A DNA stretch of 64,000 bases from Seriola aureovittata (taxonomy: Eukaryota; Chordata; Actinopteri; Carangiformes; Carangidae), in assembly GCF_021018895.1 (NCBI RefSeq), contig NC_079364.1:7128901-7192900 (forward strand), given 5' to 3'. This document shows positions 28,230-48,900 of this stretch, in pieces. Under the pieces are notes generated by a model. That model was not told the DNA's origin. It saw only the letters and a program-made list of their open reading frames with translations, and ran no database searches. Each line of letters opens with the position of its first letter. Position 1 is the stretch's first letter. Both the position numbers and the translations under genes were made by a program.

Positions 28230-28515
28230 TATACATGATGGTCATAGATTCAGAGTTCCCCAGTTCAGGTGCAATAGGACCAGGAACTCCTTTTATCCCG
28301 TGTGCAATAACCCTGCTGAATTTGCACATGTAGGCTAAATTGTTTCATAATGTTATATTGTTTATTGTGTGTGGTGTTTTACAGTGTTGTGTATTTTATT
28401 GTATTGTGTATATTGTTACACTTGTGTTGTTTTTATCTGTTTTTTTAATCCGTACCCCTGACTGAAAATCAAGATTCCCACTTGGGATAGTAAAATGTCT
28501 GAATCTGAATCCAAT
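28230..28515 (+). repeat. 3' tail of a LINE-like element
   Basis: The stretch ends in 'ttcccacttgggatagtaaa' followed by 'tgtctgaatctgaatcc'. This is the typical form of 3' ends of truncated teleost non-LTR retrotransposons. No coding frame remains. Confidence 0.5.
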
Positions 28516-28904
28516 ATATTTGCAGGGGTATTGTTTTGCATTATGTTATACTGCACAGGTGTTCCTGTTATTTCATATGTGAAGGCTGTCACAAATACAG
28601 GACAGAGTGAGAATACACTCTAAAGAGTGACGCATTTGTTTCAAGAATGGTTCATCTTTTAATTTCTACTTGTCTTTCACAATAAACTCACTCAAACACA
28701 TAACTGCACCTTCACTGATGTCTGTTCTGTTTTACAGTATAAAGCCGTGTTAGTCGCAGTGTTATGAGACCAAGCTGCTCATGGGTCAGGCTCGTTAACA
28801 TTAACTTTGCTTACTGTGTCAAAATCCCTCCTTTTTCCAAAAGATCTGTTTACCCCAGCAAATTCACGCTCACACTTCACTGACTTCAAATGGAGAGGTA
28901 TTCA

Positions 28905-28948
28905 GCGCGCGTGTGTGTGTGTGTGTGTGTGTGTACATGTCTGTGTCT

Positions 28949-28993
<45 letters not shown>

Positions 28994-29010
28994 GTGGGGG
29001 GGGTGGGGGT
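28905..29010. repeat. Compound (GT)n microsatellite with G-rich end
   Basis: Two long GT tracts are separated by a short variant stretch and end in a G-rich run near 28990-29010. The G runs could form a quadruplex. Confidence 0.9.
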
Positions 29011-29805
29011 TTGCTGCATGTGGGCTGATGAATAGCAGAAAATGTCCTGGATGCTTCACCCGGTTTTGTTTCTGTAACTTTGGCAGTGAACCAGTCAGTG
29101 ACACCGGCGAGCATTAACCACATCCAGAAGCTTGGGGACGTTTCTTGCATTTTGGAGCAGTTTCCAGCAGAGACAAATGCAGCAGGTCAGACATCTATAT
29201 GTGGTTCTGAGTGAGGCGGCTGGGGCTGAGACAGAGACTGAGCAAAGGGACAGATGTAGGGAGACAAACAGCACAGGTTTCCGCAGGAGGACTCAGAGGC
29301 AACTTTACAATTTTTATCCGCTTTAATTTTTTTAAATCTTGGTTGTATTTTACACCACTTAAGAGATAAAGCAGCTTGAAATGTCTCTCATCCTGACTGT
29401 GCTGGACAAGCTGGCTTACTTTCTGTCTCTGATAGCGTTTTGTGTCAGTGTGTCTTACAGCTGGCTGAAATGAAACTAGATTCTTCCTTTATATCCACGA
29501 GGTCTGACGATGACTGGATGTTTTTTCAGTCGATATTTAACAAATGATCCAGAGGTTTGAGTTAGGATGGTTTTACTGAAAACCTGTGGACACCTGACAC
29601 CTGAGCGTGAGTTTCTGAATCCTTGCTTTACTTTAACATGTCTGTACATTCTGGGATCTGTGCTCAGCTTATCTTAGCTCATGATGGACTGATGGGAGAT
29701 GCAGCCTTGCAGCTGTTTTGATGTTGTGATGGGTTTCATTTGCCTACATGTTGCTCTAATGATGTGAAATCACTGCTTAAATCTTGCCAAACAATTTCTC
29801 TGCAG

Positions 29806-29841
29806 GTGTAACTGAAGACAGTGAGCTCCTTGCCAAAGATC
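29806..29841 (+). other. lctl: lctl 5' UTR at the first coding exon
   Basis: A good acceptor (tttctctgcag, ending at 29805) precedes the ATG by 36 bases. The first coding exon may therefore be preceded by a separate non-coding exon that I cannot place. ATG codons occur at 29842 and 29845; I chose the first. Confidence 0.4.
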
Positions 29842-36420
<6,579 letters not shown>

Positions 36421-36426
36421 GAAAAA

Positions 36427-36444
36427 CACACACACACACACACA
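36427..36444. repeat. (CA)n microsatellite in lctl 3' UTR
   Basis: About nine CA units start seven bases after the lctl stop codon. Confidence 0.9.
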
Positions 36445-36583
36445 TATAGTGACATCATCTGTCTTTATGAGACGTCAGTAGCCTCGAAGCTGAAGACATG
36501 AATCTGAGAGTGACTCCGCTGCTGTAAAACTTCACCTTGTCAAGAGCATTTTGTTGATTTAACTGTTCTGCTGTTCTGTTTGG

Positions 36584-36589
36584 AATAAA
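36584..36589 (+). terminator. lctl: lctl polyadenylation signal
   Basis: AATAAA lies about 164 bases after the stop codon and is followed by a T-rich stretch. Confidence 0.65.
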
Positions 36590-36609
36590 CAGACTATTTT
36601 TTCAGGTTG

Positions 36610-37660
36610 TTATTATAAAATTAAAACAGACAGAACGTGTCATGACTCTGGAAGAATCAATTCAAGCTTGGTATATGATTATTATAATTATTTTCATTTT
36701 ATAACAAACTGGTCTTGTGTGGTTTTTGATGTAGCTAAGTTTTATAGGCTACTCAACCTAACTGCAGAGAGGAGTTGGTTTATTGTCAACAAGTTGTAAA
36801 ATAAAGAAACAAGAATGATGGAGATAAAGTGTTGTACTCTCTGTGGATCATTAAACTTCAATTAAATACAAATACACATTTTTAAGACTAGGATGGTGAG
36901 TCGTCATTGTGTGAAAAGGGTTTGCTCTTCATTCATAGAAACGTTTTGTCCTTCAAATTAAAAGCCCCAGATATGTGAGAAATTACTATATGGCAGCTAA
37001 CACACTGAAAATCATAACAATTATTATCATGGTGAGGCTTCTTTGAAGTAGAAACTATTTTAGATAGTTATATATTTCCATTTTCATTTATATTTTCCTC
37101 CTACATACTGGTTTTAAACTTGTGAGCTCTTTTACAAATAATATTTTAGGCTGCCACTTGTTTTGGAATTTAAATGAATTATCTATACTGTAAATAAAAT
37201 GGTAGCCCAAACAACAATACATGGTTGATCTAACTAATGTTAGAGAGAGACAAAATTGATGTTTTCTGATGTTGTTAACTGTTTGTATCATTAATGTTCT
37301 TACGCTTTTTTAAAATATATTGTTCCACCTGTGGGATGCTTTGGCCTTGGTAGAGCTACTGTAGGTGTGTATTTCAAAACAACTACAACATCAAAGTGTG
37401 CTGCACCGCCTCGGTTTCTTACAACTTTTCACAAAATTCTTAATACATGACCTGTCCTGTTTCAAGATCTACCTGGTCTGAGAATTTTAGAGCCTTACAC
37501 TTCATATAAAGGTAGGTTTGTTAATACTAGATGTGTAGTTTCAGTTATAAAACTGGATTCGTATTATATGCTCCATATATAATGTCTCCATAGTCACCAT
37601 TCTAACTTGTGTTAGTTTGGGCTAATTCCTGATGGACTTTATTTTGAAAATAAAAATAAA
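36610..37660. other. Intergenic lctl-tipin, no gene seen
   Basis: AT-rich sequence without splice-flanked coding exons or recognised repeats. Confidence 0.5.
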
Positions 37661-37742
37661 TGCCAAGCCGCAGACCGGAAGTCTATGTCGCTAGCTTTGC
37701 ACTACTGGTTGCTTTGCTCACCGGACAGTTCGTGACTGGTAT
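37661..37742 (+). promoter_or_regulatory. tipin: tipin promoter and non-coding first exon
   Basis: An ETS site ACCGGAAGT lies at 37674-37682. A donor-like 'gtgactg' followed by gtatga near 37740 could end a short non-coding first exon. The coding exon at 38722 is preceded by a splice acceptor 'cttccag' at 38703-38709, which requires such an exon. Confidence 0.5.
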
Positions 37743-38104
37743 GACAATTTAGTGGCATTTCATTAACAACTATGTGGTATTTTATAAGCTATCACAATGC
37801 TGTAGGCTTGTGGTTTGAATAATGTTTAACTATGTCGATGTCAGCAGTAAACTTACATGTTAGCTAACTTATCCCGGGTCGCAGTTAGCTCGGCATTAAC
37901 CGCGCGCCGTTTACTCTTTTACAGCTACAAACGTTTCTCAGAAATAAAGTCGGTTTGTCTCAGCGTTCAGACAAAGACGTGAATGTCCTTCTCACGCAGG
38001 TTGTCATCTTTTCCTTGGCCTCTCTGAGAGCCGGTTAAACACGAAAAATAAGAGTTTTTACAGTTTGTATTGTAGCAGCTTGTTGATTTTACCGCCTTCC
38101 TGTG

Positions 38105-38210
38105 GCTGAAGCGGTGGTCGACCGATATCTGCCTTTCCTTGGCTGATACCCTGTACGAACTAAGGAGGGCCGATAATTGATATCGGGGCCGATAATCTTA
38201 AATTGAAACA
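38105..38210. repeat. Probable dispersed repeat (GGCCGATAA-type)
   Basis: The stretch holds repeated phrases such as 'gaccgatatc', 'gggccgataattgatatcgg' and 'ggccgataat'. The pattern resembles the end of an interspersed repeat common in fish. It lies in tipin intron 1. Confidence 0.4.
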
Positions 38211-38721
38211 ACACTGAATTGAGCTTCTGATTAACAGTTTCAAGTTCTGCAGCTATGGGAATAAGTCAAGGTTTTATGCACCAAGAAAGACATCCTAGTT
38301 AAAGCCTTAATGCTGTTTAACACCCATTTTCAGATGGACTTTTCTGTTGTTTAGAATATCAAGTAATGGTGATTTCACTCAGTTTTTTCCATTGAGACAC
38401 CAATAACTGAGGTCAGATTAAGTAAGTTTGACACAGCTGCTTAAGAAACACTCAGTTGCTCAGTTCGAGTTACTTTTAAACTCGTAAACGTTGGGCACTA
38501 TTTGTTAAAAGGGCGATATCTCAAACAGTTCTTTCTATATTGATGTAAAGCTGAGACTTTAATGTAACATCCATTATTTAATTTTAAATTGAATGTACTG
38601 ATGTACAGAGCCTGAAGAACAAAAACCTCTGCAGCTGTCCAAATACTTACGGCCTGGACTGTAGCAGTAAAATCAGTGTGAACTGATACATCTTTTACTT
38701 TTCTTCCAGCAGTTACACACC

Positions 38722-41522
38722 ATGCTTGACCCAGTGGAAAATGGCCTGTCTGACTATGGTGGCATAGAGGAGGATGAAACTTTCCCTCCCCTTCCTCCAC
38801 CTCACTCCCCAGGCCAGGGAGGACAAGAGGAGGGAGACCCTTTTGCAAATGGTGAGAAGAAATCCATTCGACAAGAGAATATTCAACATTTTAGTTCAGT
38901 TTACTGTATACTGAGATATTGAAACAAATTATAGACTTATGGTAAGTTCATTAGAGGAAGGTGACTACAACTGTAACACCCACAGAGAGTAATTGGTAGA
39001 TTTGTTTTGAGAAATCAGTTTCTACTCTGCCTTCCTGAAGTTTTTCTGTAGAGTAACTGTCAACAAAGTGATGGTAACCGCCTCTCCTACTACGTGTGGT
39101 GTTGTTGATGCAGGGGAGGAAGAAGGTGACGTTTCCAAGCTGGCTGAGGTCCCTGCTGCTAAAAGGAAAGGAGTGAGGAGGCCACAACCCAAGTTGGACT
39201 CTCAGAGGTGCTTCAGACATCAGTGCTTTCACATTCAATGTATTAAATTGCAGAATAAAAAAAGTATATTGTGTTAAGGATAAGGATGTGACAAACTATG
39301 ATTAGAGCTTGTACTTTTATTGTTTGCAACATAGTGGAGAGAGAATAATGGACTTTAGAATGAAAAACTTTTACATTTTTCTTCAGGCTAATCTCAGAAA
39401 GAGGACTTCCAGCTCTGCGAACACTGTTTGACAATGTCCATTATAAAGGCAAAGGACATGAGGTAAGAACTGACAAAAGATCAGTGAATATAGCTAAATG
39501 CAGTAGACAGCTGTGGAATAGTTCCTGTTGGCTGTACGCACTCATGTCATATACAGTGGGATCCAAAACTCCATGATGTGTTTGTGTTTGTCCAATCAGG
39601 CTGCAGACCTGCGGCTGCTGATGCAGAAGATGGAGAACTGGGCCCACAGGTTGTACCCCAAACTGCAGTTTGAAGACTTTATTGACAAAGTGGAGAAGCT
39701 CGGCAACAAGAAGGAAGTGCAGGTGGGATGAGGATGATGATGATGCTTAAAAAATGTTCATGAAATAAACAAGATTTCTACAGTGGGTGCATCATTAGTA
39801 ACTGTTTGCCTTTTTTGTGTGTGTTGGCAGACCTGTCTCAAACGGATACGACTGGACATGCCACTGACAGATGAGGATTTTATGGGGAAAGATGGTAAGA
39901 GATTAAAGACACACTAGTGATACAAGTGATTTGTGTTCAGAAATGATTTGAAACATGTATTGTAGAGACCCTTCAGGCAGGGGGTTAAAATCCCACCTTT
40001 CAAACTGCTGGTAAAATGTACATTTGGTGTATTAACTGAGTCGCCTGCTGCACCGGCCAAATGTATGAGATGGTACCTTCCTTTTATTCTGTGTAGACAA
40101 TTTTATTAATGTAGCCCAGTCTCACAAATCACAAATTTGTAGTTTCATGATCTGTAAAACACACAACACCCTCTGTCCTTAGATCCTCGATCCAGATAAG
40201 ATACAACTCCTCAAAAAACAAGTTATCAGAGTAATGAGACCTTTTTCAAGTGTTCTTTGTTTAGCCTTGTGATGAAGCCCTCAGGTATGAGGCCACACAA
40301 AAATAAAAATTGTATGAAAGGTTCAAATTCACACTATAAATTCTTAGTCGTATGAAAAATTGTTGTGGTGTAGGTGAAGAAGGGACAGCACCTGAGTTGC
40401 AAGTATTCGGAGATCCTGATCCATTCAGTGGCATGAGCTTCTCTGATGACGTACAAAGGCCAGACCACTCTACCCCAGCTCGAGCCACCCCACCTGCTCC
40501 CTCCCCAGCTGCCCCCTCCCTTACCGAGGAGCAGCGCAGACGCATGGAGCTGAACAGACAGCGAGCCATGGAGAGGAGGCTCGCCCGCCAGCAGCAGCAA
40601 ACAGGTGAGAGGCACCTCCTCAGTCCAGTAATGGAGAGAAATCACCAACATGAAGCCTGTGGTGCAGCTTCCAGTAAGTCAGTGTAGCTGTATTTGGGCT
40701 GCGACTAATGATTATAATTATCAGTCAATGTTCTGGTTACTTTCTTGAGTCATTGTGGAGTCAACAAAACCCTAAACAATTCAATTTACAATAATATCAA
40801 AAAGAGAAAAGCTGAAAATCTTTACATTTGAGAAACTGGAATCAGGAAATGTTTGTTCGCTTAAAATAATACTTAAATGATAAATCGATTATCAAAATTG
40901 CTGATTATTTTAACTAGTCAGTCAACTTATTGTTTCACTATAATTTTTATATTTTGGGAACACAGCACTAAAATGCATCACAGCTCCAATTAAATCAGGC
41001 ATAAAGCTGTATTTTATGGTTTCATCTTCTTGAATATGAAGATTTTTATTTGTCACTGTGACTGTTGTCCGGACAAAACAAAACTCTGGGAAATTTTAGA
41101 GGGCATGCTTCACAATTTTTTGACATTTTATAGACAAAGTGATTAATTCTGAAAATAATTATTAAATCCAGCCCTAATCAGGAGCTGTATGTGCAGCCTG
41201 TAGTCTTTTTAATCTCAATGCCATTGTGTCTTTCTCCTCCTGTCTAGATCTGTCAGACTCTCAGACTGTTGACACACCCACATCAGGAGAGGAACCCACA
41301 CCTGTCTCTTCTGCAAATATCCTCAACAATTCTGACGATCGGGGTGAGGAGGTGGAGCATTTAGACCTGGAGCCGGTCGGCGGCAGCAGCTCTCAACAAT
41401 CAGGCCAGCTGCCAAAAAAAGACTCTGAGCCTTCAGCTGAATCCAGTCAGCGTGAGGAAGAAGAAGAGACCAGCCGCGACCCTGACCACCAACCCAGCGA
41501 CAGGTGTGAGGACGGAGACTGA
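38722..41522 (+). CDS. tipin: TIMELESS-interacting protein
   Basis: Coding exons: 38722-38851, 39114-39207, 39387-39462, 39600-39722, 39831-39894, 40374-40604, 41248-41522; 330 residues. This nuclear replication-fork protection factor pairs with TIMELESS, supports checkpoint signalling through Claspin/CHK1 and binds RPA. The conserved Swi3/Csm3/TIPIN domain spans about residues 72-160 ([46 protein letters not shown]). A second motif at about 212-236 ([20 protein letters not shown]) has the helix pattern that binds the RPA32 C-terminal domain. The C-terminal exon is acidic and Ser-rich with low complexity. The start ATG is the first in the exon after an acceptor. It lies tail-to-tail with dis3l, the same pairing as in mammals. 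Confidence 0.95.
40690..41185. repeat. AATCGATTA-type dispersed repeats in tipin intron 6
   Basis: Two related pieces (about 40690-40935 and 41060-41185) begin and end with 'gcgactaatgattataatta', 'ataaatcgattatcaaaatt' and 'tagacaaagtgattaattct'. They match the family seen at 4615 and 63630. Confidence 0.65.
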
Positions 41523-41731
41523 TGTTCAAGGGCAGCACACTCTCTTTGTGGTTAGGAGTGTCGTCTGTGTGGCTGAAGCTGTGGCAATTAGCTTTGTGTG
41601 AGTGTGTGAATGTGTGAGAGAGTTCTTTGTAGTTTGTAAAGAGCCAAACCAATGTGTTCCCGTCACAGCTGCCCATTTGTGGGTAAAGCTGAACATGAAA
41701 GACCTGTTCAGTTTTATATCTGAAATATATA

Positions 41732-41737
41732 ATTAAA
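41732..41737 (+). terminator. tipin: tipin polyadenylation signal (variant)
   Basis: ATTAAA lies about 210 bases after the stop codon. It is a common variant of the canonical signal, followed by a GT-rich stretch. Confidence 0.45.
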
Positions 41738-41839
41738 CTCTGATTACACTGTTTTGAGTTTTGAAGTGTGCATGTAAGTATAAGTTTCCAGTGTTAACAT
41801 GCTGATCATTCCATTAACATTAGCTTTTTCTTTTACCCG

Positions 41840-42020
41840 TTGAAAACTGTAAAAAATGTCCATCAGAGCTTCCTTAAACCCAACTTGAAATCGTTATGTC
41901 CAGATCCCAAAGATATTCAGTTTACTATCCCTTTTCTCTCCAGGATTCAGCATTGGCAGAATTGTGAAAATTTGCCAAGTTTGTCGATGTCCACTGACCG
42001 ATAATTTCATTAATTAAAAC
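41840..42020. repeat. AATCGATTA-type dispersed repeat
   Basis: The phrase 'cagatcccaaagatattcag' followed by 'tttactatcc' is near-identical to the copy at 4768-4795. It lies in the convergent tipin-dis3l intergenic region. Confidence 0.6.
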
Positions 42021-42991
42021 AGGGTCTAACTAGATGCCTAAATCATAAGGGTCATGTTAGGTTGCTGCCTCGTTAATGGATGTGATTGCTGTTGTTCATT
42101 TAGTAACGAAATCAGCGCAGTGTGAACGGTCTTTGGAGTAACATGTTAAAACTTTCTTGGTTTGTCACTTGTGGAGCTTAAACTGAAGAATCATCAAAAA
42201 CATCATAAATTGTTTTTATCATACCTTTTTTTTTTTTTTCTCAAATGCAATCAGTAACAATAAATAATTCCTCCCAAATGAATCTCATGTTTTCATACAC
42301 ACACTGTAAGATGATCTATTAAAAGTCAAAATGTTTAATTACAAAACAGCTGCATGTCCATCACACAGGTCACTCACACTCTTCACACAACCAACTGTAT
42401 TAAAAATAGATACTACAATAATACTGAGAGTAATACATGAATAATAATTAAAGCAAACATGTGAATCAATGAAGCTCAACTTTTGTTTGTCCATGTTATA
42501 AGACATTTTAACCCTGAAACAATCTTTTTGTTGCATCATTAATTCTTCATATTAAACTTTAGTTTATACTAAGAATTGAATTCATGTATCACTATCTGCT
42601 TATTTACATCAGTAGACTCTTAAAAGTGTCACCAGTTTTATGAAAACAGCTGCAAATCAGTTTTGTCTGTGTGTACATTTTTTTCTCATCAGTGACAATA
42701 TCACCTCCTCATAACTTGAGCTATTCTATAATTACTGTGACTTTAACTACAATTCATTTCTATTTATTATTACCAGTGTATTCATTCTTGGACTAATGTG
42801 CACAGAAACTCTACAGATAATAAGTAACTACAAATCTGCCATCAAAACGATGATGATGATTCAAAAATGACTGGAGAAATGTTCATTTGTAGAGGAGGCT
42901 GTTCAGATGTCCACGAGATGTTCAGAGTCGTCCATGTTGTTCAAAAACTCGCCAGGCTTTCCCGTGTCCATTAACTCCATTAACAGCTGAT
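42021..42991. other. tipin-dis3l convergent intergenic / dis3l 3' UTR
   Basis: A minus-strand AATAAA at 42763-42768 could end dis3l about 225 bases after its stop. No other gene is visible. A poly-T run lies at about 42227-42239. Confidence 0.45.
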
Positions 42992-45900
42992 CTATGCCGT
43001 TGTTGCACAGGCAACCATTTCCAGGTCCATCAAAGCCAGCTCTCTGACCTCCTCCAGCAGCGAGTACAGATTTGGAGTTTTGCTCTGGCAGAACTCTCTC
43101 TCCTCTTTGGAGAATTTGGTTAGCCGGGCCGCCTTCTCCTGCGACTGCTGGTACGCCTCCTCAGCCAGACGCACCACCTCCTGGACCAGCTTGCAGCGGC
43201 CCTGTGAGCGTGGCTCCTGGTGCTCTGCGCTGTGGTAAGGCTTGTTGCTGATGACCTCTAGGTTCAAACGGTCTGCGTGGCAGTGGAAGGACTGGACAGA
43301 AATACGGACCTGTGGAGAGAAGAGGAGGCAAATGTCATCAGCACCCTCCACAGACTGGAACCTGATATGAACCCACATTAAACACATCACTGAAACAAAG
43401 AGAACCTGCAAGTGAAATATCACTTGGGTCTGATGTAAACATCTGAGCCTGTCCCTTCTCTCTGGGTTCGTAGAGGACCGTGCCAAATGATCATACAACT
43501 TCACTTAAAGTCGGTAGACAATAACAGACTGGATTATTGTCCAGTCTTTGAGTGATAAATCTATCCTGCGACTCACGGTGATGTGGTCAAACAGTCTGAA
43601 GGTGGAGGTGCCACAGCTGGAGGTGGTGGTAATGTGGTCAGCGTGTCGTCGCACTGAGCCACTCTGCCACTCACAGCTGCCGTCCGGTGCTGAAGCGACC
43701 ACCTGGCCCTCCCGGTTCTTCATATACACCGGCGCCTTCACACCGTACCTGTGGAGAACACAGGTGTAGTCAGGATGGTTGAAACCTGGATATTTATTTA
43801 CATTATCACAGCAGATTTATAACATTTTCATTAAATGACTATGTAGTTATGATAACTACATGATTAAAAAAGCATCGACAACCAAAATAAAACCCAAGTC
43901 AGTTTCTCACTCTGGGACAAACGCCAACACGCCGTCGTCTCGGATGGAGTAAATGACAGCGTTGGCCACGCAGCGCTCGTCCGTCTGAGGGTCTCTTTCC
44001 TTGAAGTAGAGACACTGAAACAACTCTGTGGACAAGCTCTGAGCTTGCTTTGCTGCCTGTGCAGGGGTCAGAGCCAAGAGGAGAATGAGTTTATTTCATC
44101 GAGTAAGAAGTGAACAAAGATACAGAACTACAGAGCAGCACTGACCCTGTTCCTGCTGTTGATGTGCTGAGCCATTTCCTCCAGTTCTTTGTTACCGGCT
44201 AATGCTTTACCAACGCCTGTTCCCCTCTCTGTGGCGATGGCTGCGGTGAGAAGGCGGTGGACCACGATGTCGGCATAGCGGCGGATGGGTGAGGTGAAGT
44301 GTGTGTAGCGGTCCAGAGCCAGACCTAAGAGACAGAAAACAGACATCAGCACCGTTTGTCAGTATAAATTTTAATTTTTAATCTTCATGTTAATCTGAAA
44401 TCAAAACCAGATCCTTCATTCGTCTTGATAATCCAGATCCAGACAGTTCCACTAAATAATACAATAACAGCTGATGAGGAGTGTTATCTATTGTACCGTA
44501 ATGGTAGTACTGGTCCACGGACTGGGCACCAGTGGAGAAGTATAGAGCCTGTGACATGGCGTGGGTGGTCATCATTCTCAGCAGCCTGTTCACCAGCGGG
44601 TCCTGTGGGTCCACAGCCCGGTCCAGAGACTCAGCCAAAGCTTTGTTGGAACTGAAGAAACAGAATCGACTGTTCAAATACATCGCTCTCTAATCTGTAG
44701 ATTCTCAATGACAGAGAAGTTTTTTTTTTTTTTTTGACTCTGCATGAGAAATGACTCAAAACAGCCTCCAGACACTCTTAAAATCCTAAATCAGTCACCT
44801 GGTGTCAATGGTGAATCCCTTGGCCCTGGCGCTTTCCACCAGCTGGCTGAAGATCTCCTGCCGTGCTGGCGGGTGACGCCTCAGCAGGGCCTGATGAGGG
44901 AAGGTCTCCTGGATCTTGCGTGCCACCCAGTGGTTGGCGTAAATCATGCACTCGGCCACGGTCTCGTGGACCTCCAGGGGCTGACGTGGGACCAGGGCTG
45001 TGATGTTCCTCTCCTCGTCGAGCTGGGCACGCACCTGAGAGGAAAGGAGAGGAAAGGTTTTATTTAAATGTGAAAGACCTGAAATTACAGAAAACATGCC
45101 CAAGGGACGAGGATTGAGAAATATACAACAGCAAATGAGGAGGAACCAGGCATACCTCCACCCCCTCCAGCTCCAGCGCTCCTCCTCTGTCCCTCTGCGC
45201 TCGGAGATGTCTGGCTACATGTGTGAGCATCTCCAGAGCCTGGGTGAGCTGAGCCAGCTTTGCGTCCTTCTCCTCAGGGCCAAGCTGCGCCAGCTCCGGG
45301 ACCTCGGCTGGCTCTCTGTTGATGAGCGCCTGGGCCAGCTCGTAGTGGAGCTGGTAGGAGGAGCGGATGATTGTGCGACCGTACCACACCTTGTTGACAG
45401 CGAGCGTGTGTGCGTCAAGCTCCCACAGCACGCTCATTGCATACCTGGATTTGAGAAGGAACTTATGTAGGTAAACAAATAACAGATTGCATGTTTTGTG
45501 TATGTGTTTATTTGACTAAAAGCCTTCGATAACATGATGCACTGCAGAGAAACCTGAGTCCACTGACCTGTCGACTCCTCCCAGCAGAGAGCAGAGGTCT
45601 GCGCTGAGAACAGCAGGTAACATGTCGTACCTGCGGTCTGCCAGGTAGTAGGTCGTAGCCCTGAGGAGGAAAAAGAAGAATAAAGAGAAACTGTGTCTTC
45701 TCTCCATGGAGGAGTCAGTGTCATAAAATATTCACTTTGGTCCCCTGGTTTTGTATCATTTTTATCACTGCCTTTATTTGTAAGTCTGGGACTCTTAACA
45801 GTTTCCCAGTAGTTACTGATGATACCAGGTGATTCATGCACGTACAGAAAATACAATGCAATGAAATACATCAGGAATTTCAGGGAAGACTAAACATAGA

Positions 45901-48900
45901 GAAATAGAAAATAAGAAAAATCTCCAGCCTATACAGGTGGGTTTTTAAAAGCCTTCTAAAATTTGTGCTGCTTAAGCTGATCTAATGCTGGAAGTTCATG
46001 GAGCTAAAACAGTAAATCCGTGATCCCCTTTTGTCTAGACTGTGGAACTTGAAGGGTCTTGTTGCAGGAAAATGCTTAAAAGATCAGAAATATACAGCAG
46101 AGATGAAACATATTTTATCTGAACTGATTTCTAAAAGAAACATGGAGCCAGTGTGATCCATCCAGGACCGGAAAACAGTGTTTAGTGTTTGACAGAAGCC
46201 TCGCTGCTGCTGAATTCTGCACCAACTCTAGACAGACAACTTATTTCCCACCCCAGCACAAGGACAAACATGTACATTATATGCAAGGGATAGACAAAAT
46301 AATAGATACATTACCACACAGAACTGAGACTGTCCGAGGCAGCTCAGTGAGGCACAGATTTACTAAGAAAATAGCACTGTTCAAATGTGCACTGTTCTCA
46401 TTGAGCTGAATATATTCAGGGTCTGATTTACTATGAAAATGGCTCATTACGCAGTCAGCTCCTGGACTTCAGGCACAGCTGCTCAGAGAGGAGAGCAGAT
46501 GGAGATGCAGTCGAATACAAACTTCAGTGTCTTAACTGAAGGAGAAAAGATTTAATGGCACTCGGAAGTGAATTTAGAGGTAGCTTAACTGATGGTTTAT
46601 ATTCAGGTTTGATGAACAGACACCATAATTAAAATAGTCAAATTACTTAATAGCTTAATTTCTCTCTCTAATAATTTGTAATCAGTATACACAAGTCTAT
46701 GCTTAGTTCACATATTTTCCCCACTGTAACCTTTGGCTCATGTAAATCCACTTTATTCTGTTTACACCTGCTTTTGAGAGGTGGAGAATTTTCACTGCAA
46801 AACTGACCACTGCAAATTGCTTGAGCTCAGTAAATCCAGTGGAATAACCACACTCTGTTATCATGTCTAATCTAATTATCTGCATGATCTTCCCTTTAAT
46901 GAATGTGCAATGAGGTGACAGGTGCATCCTGTTAACACCTGAAAAACAGACGTGAAAGCCTTTGTAAATCTGGTCCCTCCCAGTTTCTCCTTTTCCCCTG
47001 GTATTGTTTTATTCCACCTCTTCTAGTATCCAGCTGGTTTCTCACCTGGTGCGTGCTTCCAAGTCGGTGAGTGAACCTTCTGTGACAAAGTGGGTGACAT
47101 CGGCGATGTGGACCCCCAGCTCCAGCAGCTCCCCGCCAGCGAGGCTGCGCATCGACACCGTGTCGTCTACGTCCTCGCAGCCCTTTGGGTCGATGCTGAA
47201 CACTAGGTGAGTCTGCCTGAGGTCCCGCCGCTCTGTCACCTGGGCGGGATCCACCTTCCACGGTTTCTCAGGGGAGTTGACCGGCATCTCTCTCAACTGA
47301 GGACGGACAGACAGTCACAGATAAAATCTCAAGGTTACATTAGGCATTCAAAATCTCACAAAGGCAGTTGTGTAGTACTTGAGCCAAAGTGAAGGGACAC
47401 GTATGAATTATTTATTTCGCTTGTGCTTTGTTCTGAGAAGAGACAGTTGGATACTGTGTGCTATGTAGAGACACACGTCTTTCATCAGAGGCCATTTTTT
47501 ACAAAATAAAATGAGCAACATGAATCTGAGTTGAAAGAAGAGGTGATTTAATTCTGTTAGGTCCTTGGATTGTCTTATGAAAGAGGAAGCAGATAAATAG
47601 ATGCACTGAAAAGGAAACGAGACATAATTTCAACAAGGCTGCTCCCTTACATTATGCACGCACGCACGCACGCACACACACACTGCGGAATAGCTTTCAT
47701 TTCTCTGCGTCCTCCAGCCTCTTATTCAACAGTTAACTCGTCCTTGTTAAGTAAATGTGCTTTACCAACAATGGGAGGCACCAACGCTGTGTTCAGGGGC
47801 CTCTGGGTGGCAGTGTCCCCCCATGTTTGCTCACAGTTATCATTTATTTTAAAAAGACCCTGAGAAATTTTCCTGTAAACAAAAAGTGATGCTTACACTC
47901 TGAGTCCCTGAGGCATAAAAAACACAACAAAGGCATTTCCTTCCTTATAAAATCTTTGCATTGGTTCCCTGAATCAGTCTGAATTAAGATTCTTTTATTT
48001 ACAAGTCATCAGTTCATCTGATTTTATGGTTATTTTTCGATTAAGTGATTAATTGTTTCATTGAAATTGTTGCGTTATGACAGAGAAGCTGTTCACTCTG
48101 TTCATGTGAAAAGCTGGAACCAGAGCATGTTTGAATAATGAATGAAACCAATAATCAATTATCAAAATACTTGTCAATTTCTTTTCTGTCAATCAACTAA
48201 TCCATTAATCATTTCAGTTTCACTTCTCGTGACTGGCTGCTGAAGAAAGTGGAACATGTAGCAGCTAAAGATGCAGATGTTTTTCTCTGGAGCTCCTAGA
48301 AATCAAAAAATATTGAACTTGTGTTTGTCAGGTTGCCAAAAATACAGGACTGTGTTTGCTGAACGTGTAAACACAGTTGTGTTAACAAAACAAAGAAGCC
48401 CCTCTCCTTAAATTCAACGTATGCATGTGATCTCAGAAGGAGCTTCTTCTCTCACCTGTGCATCTGAGAAAGGAGGCACGTGGATGCAGTTCTCTATGAG
48501 GATGGTATGGACCTCCGTCTCCAGCTCTCCAGCCCGGCCCAGAACCCGCACACTGTGGCCATTGGGATAGAGCGACGTGCTTTCCCATGAGTCAATGCGC
48601 ACCACCACTCTGTGATCCTGGGTGAAGAAAACACAGGAATTACACGACCTCACCTACGTCTGTTTATGTTGGGCAATGATGATCAAATGAAGCTCAGATT
48701 ATTGGATTTTTTGATAGATATAATAATGTGACACTGTTATTACTGGCCCAAATGATAGTGACTCCACCTTGACAGCCCACACAACACGTTGATCATGTAG
48801 GAAATCTTACATCAGTCAGATTAGCTCCTTTTTAAGTAACGTTTCTGTTTGAAATTTGTAAATAAATGAGCAGCCAGTGGAAGGCGGACCACACCTGCAG

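Noticed and set aside
28886..29150. Overlapping frames over the GT tract upstream of lctl
   Set aside because: Dinucleotide-repeat artefacts.
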